A DNA stretch of 8,164 bases from Chloroflexota bacterium (GTDB lineage: Bacteria > Chloroflexota > Anaerolineae > B4-G1 > SLSP01): contig JAAAOZ010000111.1 in NCBI GenBank assembly GCA_009908585.1, forward strand, positions 1 to 8,164. Direction: 5' to 3'. Below the pieces are notes generated by a model. The model had not been told where the DNA came from. It searched no databases and saw nothing but the letters and a program-made list of their open reading frames with translations. This document shows, piece after piece, positions 5,640 to 8,164 of the stretch. A program made the position numbers and the translations under genes. The stretch's first letter is position 1, and each line of letters begins with the position of its first letter.

Positions 5640-6299
5640 CACGGAGAATTCAAAAAATTATTGTTGGCGTCACAATCGCCGCGCCGACGTAAGATGGTGG
5701 GGTGGCTGGAGATCCCCGTTGATGCGGCGAGGGGCGATATCGACGAGCAACCACGCCCTGATGAATCACCCTCGGCGTTGGCGGCGCGGCTGGCGCTGGA
5801 GAAGAGTCGGGCGCTGGATGAACTGCCCTCGCAGGCATGGATCATCGCTGCCGATACGACCGTCGATCTGGGGGGGAGATCGTTGGGCAAGCCCCGTGAT
5901 CCCGCCGAAGCGGAGCTTATGCTCCGCCAACTTCGAGATTGCCCGCACGAGGTGCACACGGGCGTGGCGCTCCATATCCCGCAGACGCAGGAGATGACCG
6001 TTCGGCGCGTCACCACACAGGTGTGGATGCGCCCCTACACCGACGCAGAGATCGCGGCCTACGTCGCGAGCGGCGATCCCATGGATAAGGCCGGCGCTTA
6101 TGCGATTCAAAATTCGGCCTTCGCTCCGGTGGCGAAGGTGGCCCGCTGTTACGCCAACGTCGTGGGATTCCCGCTCTGCGCGGTGGCCGCCCTGATGCGC
6201 GCCAGTGGACATATCCTGATGGTCGATATTCCGGCGCTCTGCCGTCGCCACTTTGACTATCACTGTCCCCGGCAAGATCGAGGTGAATGGGTGCTATGA
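5637..6299 (+). CDS. maf: Maf family nucleoside triphosphate pyrophosphatase
   Basis: Protein of 220 aa, cytoplasmic. Maf proteins hydrolyse non-canonical or pyrimidine nucleoside triphosphates (dTTP/UTP, m7GTP and similar) to monophosphate and pyrophosphate, and have been linked to division arrest. Visible motifs in order: LLLASQSPRR (8-17, phosphate-binding loop), AADTTVD (71-77, with D73), GKP (84-86), GDPMDKAGAYAIQ (146-158) and CYANVVGFPL (171-180). I cannot decide the substrate subgroup. After the usual end of the domain come about 25 extra residues with a CRRHFDYHC stretch, slightly longer than typical members. The start is TTG with a good ribosome binding site. The stop overlaps the PBP start by four bases (ATGA), so the two are translationally coupled. 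Maf genes often sit near cell-shape and division genes, which fits the PBP neighbour. Confidence 0.92.
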   Translation: MHGEFKKLLLASQSPRRRKMVGWLEIPVDAARGDIDEQPRPDESPSALAARLALEKSRALDELPSQAWIIAADTTVDLGGRSLGKPRDPAEAELMLRQLRDCPHEVHTGVALHIPQTQEMTVRRVTTQVWMRPYTDAEIAAYVASGDPMDKAGAYAIQNSAFAPVAKVARCYANVVGFPLCAVAALMRASGHILMVDIPALCRRHFDYHCPRQDRGEWVL

Positions 6300-8164
6300 A
6301 ACGCTTCCTGATGTGCGGTTTGGTCTGCCTCTTGCTGCTGAATTCGGCGTGTGCGGTGGTGGCGCCGGCTACCGAGACGCTGACTTCGGTTCCTCCGACG
6401 GCGCCAGGCCCTACGCCAACGCCGACGGTTGACTTCGCCCGCCCAGAGCGGGTGGGACGTGAATTCTTGACGGCCTGGGAGCAAGGGAATTATGAACAGA
6501 TGTATCAATTGCTCGCACCGGATATTCGAACTGAGATGTCCTATGAGACATTTCGCCGCACGCATGTAACGGCCTTGGATAGCACCACGACCCTTAGCAT
6601 AACGCTCACGCCGCGCACCTTGAAAGTTGAAGCTCCCTACGCGACGATTGAGTTTGTCGAGGTCTGGCATACGGGGATGTTCGATGACCTGCGAGCGGAT
6701 AACGCGCTCCATCTACGCCGCGACGAAGCTCAGTGGTGGATCTTATGGGAGTGGGCGACGATGTGGCCGGAGTTAGCGGAGGACCACACCTTTGCCGTGG
6801 AATATAAAATCCCGCCGCGAGCGAACATCTACGACCGCGATGGTGACGGCCTGGCAATCCCCAGTACCATTATCTCCGTGGGCGTCATCCCGGAGCAGAT
6901 TGAGGACGAGGCGGCGTTGTTGGAGGCGCTTTCTCAGGTGCTGGAGATGCCGCCGGAGGAGATCCGCGCCACCTACATCGATCAGCCGGCGCATTGGTAT
7001 ATTCCCATCGAGGAGATTTCCGGTGAGCGGAGCATGGCCTATGATGAACTGCTCTCCCTGCCGGGGATTGAGCGTCGCGAGCGCCAGGGCCGGAGCTATC
7101 CGCTGGCGGGCGTCGGCGCGCACGTCGTCGGCTGGATTTCGTCGCTCCCGGCGGAGGATCTGGCGGCCTATCGCCGCCAGGGCTATCGCGGCGATGAGTG
7201 GGTGGGCATCACGGGATTGGAGCGGTGGGGTGAGTCGATTTTGGCGGGGCGCAACGGCGGGCGCCTCTATACCGTCGATGCCGATGGGAACTATGTCACC
7301 AGCGTGGCCGAGCGCGAGCCGAAGCGAGGGCGGCCCATCTACGCCACCCTCGACCGTGATTTGCAATATCAAGCCGAGCAGGCGCTGGGCGACTATCCCG
7401 GCGCTGTCGTCGCCATTGAGGTGAAGACTGGCGCCATTTTGGCCATGGCCAGCTCACCGGGCTTTGATAGCAACATCTTCCTGCGCCCGACCGCTGAGAG
7501 CGAGCGGCGAGCGGTGTTGAGCCATCCTGAGCGTCCACTCTTTAATCGCGCCACCCAAGGGCTGTATCCACCCGGCTCGATCTTCAAGATTGTGACGTTA
7601 GCAGCAGGGATGGCAGCTTTGGAGTTGGAGCGCGACAGTCCATTCTACTGTCCAGGCTATTGGGATGGCCTCGGGGAACCGAATCGCCGATATTGTTGGC
7701 TCGAAAGCGGGCATGGCGATATTGTCCTTCAGGATGCCTTGGCCGCCTCGTGCAACGTGGCCTTTTACGAGATCGGCAAGCAACTGGATCAGGCGGGGCC
7801 GGAGATTTTGCCGACTTATGGCCGTGCTTTTGGGTTCGGGGAGGCTACCGGCTTGCCGTCGCTCTCGGAGGCGGAGGGCCTGATGCCAGATCCCGAATGG
7901 AAAGAGACCGCCTATCAAACTGGGTGGGGAACCGGCGACACAGTGAACTTGGCCATCGGCCAGGGATATTTGCTGGTGACGCCCGTGCAGCTTGCGCGGA
8001 TGGTGGCCGCTGTAGCCAACGGTGGGACGCTCTATCGGCCTTATCTGGTGGATCGCATCGCGGCAGGGATGGAGGCCCCTGCGCAATCGACCCAGCCGAT
8101 GGCCGTCGCGCAACTGCCCATTACCCAGGCGCAATTGGAGATTATCCAAGCGGGAATGTTAGAT
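6296..8164 (+). CDS. MecA-like class B penicillin-binding protein (partial, 3' end outside window)
   Basis: At least 623 aa; no stop before the window edge. It would be a peptidoglycan transpeptidase outside the membrane. Order: signal peptide MKRFLMCGLVCLLLLNSAC with possible lipobox cysteine C19; a Thr/Pro-rich linker (about 25-45); an NTF2-like MecA_N domain (about 50-165); the PBP dimerisation domain starting PPRANIYDRDGDGLA (R175; family motif PRGxIxDRxG, here Ala for Gly); and the transpeptidase domain with Y-PPGSIFK (S428-x-x-K431, acylated serine), SCN (S485-x-N487) and AIGQGYLLVTPVQLA (553 on). The KTG triad lies beyond the edge. The order matches MecA/PBP2a and B. subtilis PbpC, which is also annotated as a lipoprotein. 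The lipobox has Asn at -3, which is atypical. The ATG overlaps the maf stop and has GAGGTGA (6280-6286). No resistance claim can be made from sequence alone. Confidence 0.92.
   Translation, partial: MKRFLMCGLVCLLLLNSACAVVAPATETLTSVPPTAPGPTPTPTVDFARPERVGREFLTAWEQGNYEQMYQLLAPDIRTEMSYETFRRTHVTALDSTTTLSITLTPRTLKVEAPYATIEFVEVWHTGMFDDLRADNALHLRRDEAQWWILWEWATMWPELAEDHTFAVEYKIPPRANIYDRDGDGLAIPSTIISVGVIPEQIEDEAALLEALSQVLEMPPEEIRATYIDQPAHWYIPIEEISGERSMAYDELLSLPGIERRERQGRSYPLAGVGAHVVGWISSLPAEDLAAYRRQGYRGDEWVGITGLERWGESILAGRNGGRLYTVDADGNYVTSVAEREPKRGRPIYATLDRDLQYQAEQALGDYPGAVVAIEVKTGAILAMASSPGFDSNIFLRPTAESERRAVLSHPERPLFNRATQGLYPPGSIFKIVTLAAGMAALELERDSPFYCPGYWDGLGEPNRRYCWLESGHGDIVLQDALAASCNVAFYEIGKQLDQAGPEILPTYGRAFGFGEATGLPSLSEAEGLMPDPEWKETAYQTGWGTGDTVNLAIGQGYLLVTPVQLARMVAAVANGGTLYRPYLVDRIAAGMEAPAQSTQPMAVAQLPITQAQLEIIQAGMLD

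Noticed and set aside
5549..6016. 155-codon minus-strand frame opposite maf
   Set aside because: Ser/Arg-rich, crosses the maf promoter, and no ribosome binding site or family match.
6773..7372. 199-codon minus-strand frame within the PBP gene
   Set aside because: Antisense shadow of a GC-rich gene; no recognisable domain, and the opposite strand has continuous PBP homology.
6792..7424. 210-codon plus-strand frame within the PBP gene
   Set aside because: Arg/Ser/Trp-rich alternative frame typical of GC-rich coding DNA; the PBP frame through the same bases has clear motifs.
6296..8164. Loss of the KTG motif in the PBP
   Set aside because: KTG normally follows the AIGQG...TPVQ region by 60 or more residues and would lie past the window end, so its absence here means nothing.

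Overview
The window looks like a stretch of chromosome from a GC-rich bacterium, most likely a Chloroflexota (Anaerolineae-like) lineage. I base this on the protein flavour (Trp/Tyr variants of Lgt, a T-x-P 'sulfatase' ending in a LGYLE tail, a lone Flp-type pilin with a very short leader) and on GGAGG-type ribosome binding sites throughout. This assignment is inference; no rRNA or other marker gene is present. I see no mobile element, tRNA or CRISPR array.

Left block, 1-4164: one tight plus-strand operon, DUF2085 membrane protein - lgt copy 1 - alkaline-phosphatase-superfamily 'sulfatase' - lgt copy 2. The genes overlap by 4 bases or sit 5 and 15 bases apart, and a strong intrinsic terminator closes the unit. 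Two complete prolipoprotein diacylglyceryl transferase genes in one operon are unusual. The junctions before the two lgt copies resemble each other, which suggests local duplication.

Middle block, 4226-5636: a plus-strand coiled-coil/zinc-ribbon protein (CdsZ/COG1579 type) is followed by an AT-rich stretch with much non-coding structure. On the minus strand lies a 53-aa Flp-family pilin gene with its own ribosome binding site, terminator and candidate promoter. Immediately beyond it, also on the minus strand, is what I read as a previously unannotated small RNA of about 90 nt. It has a TTGATT-N17-TATAAT promoter, two CCCUCCU (anti-Shine-Dalgarno-like) stretches and a UUCG-capped intrinsic terminator. 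The promoters of the pilin and of the candidate RNA share the box AGTACTnnnTTCCTATTG, so the two may be co-regulated or derived from a duplication.

Right block, 5637-8164: a plus-strand pair starting from a TATAAT promoter. It comprises a Maf nucleotide pyrophosphatase (TTG start) overlapping by 4 bases a class B penicillin-binding protein, which runs off the window end. The PBP has a lipoprotein-like signal peptide, a MecA-type N-terminal domain, a dimerisation domain and a transpeptidase domain with SxxK and SxN visible. Both end blocks touch the cell envelope: Lgt lipidates lipoproteins, and the PBP is a plausible lipoprotein substrate.
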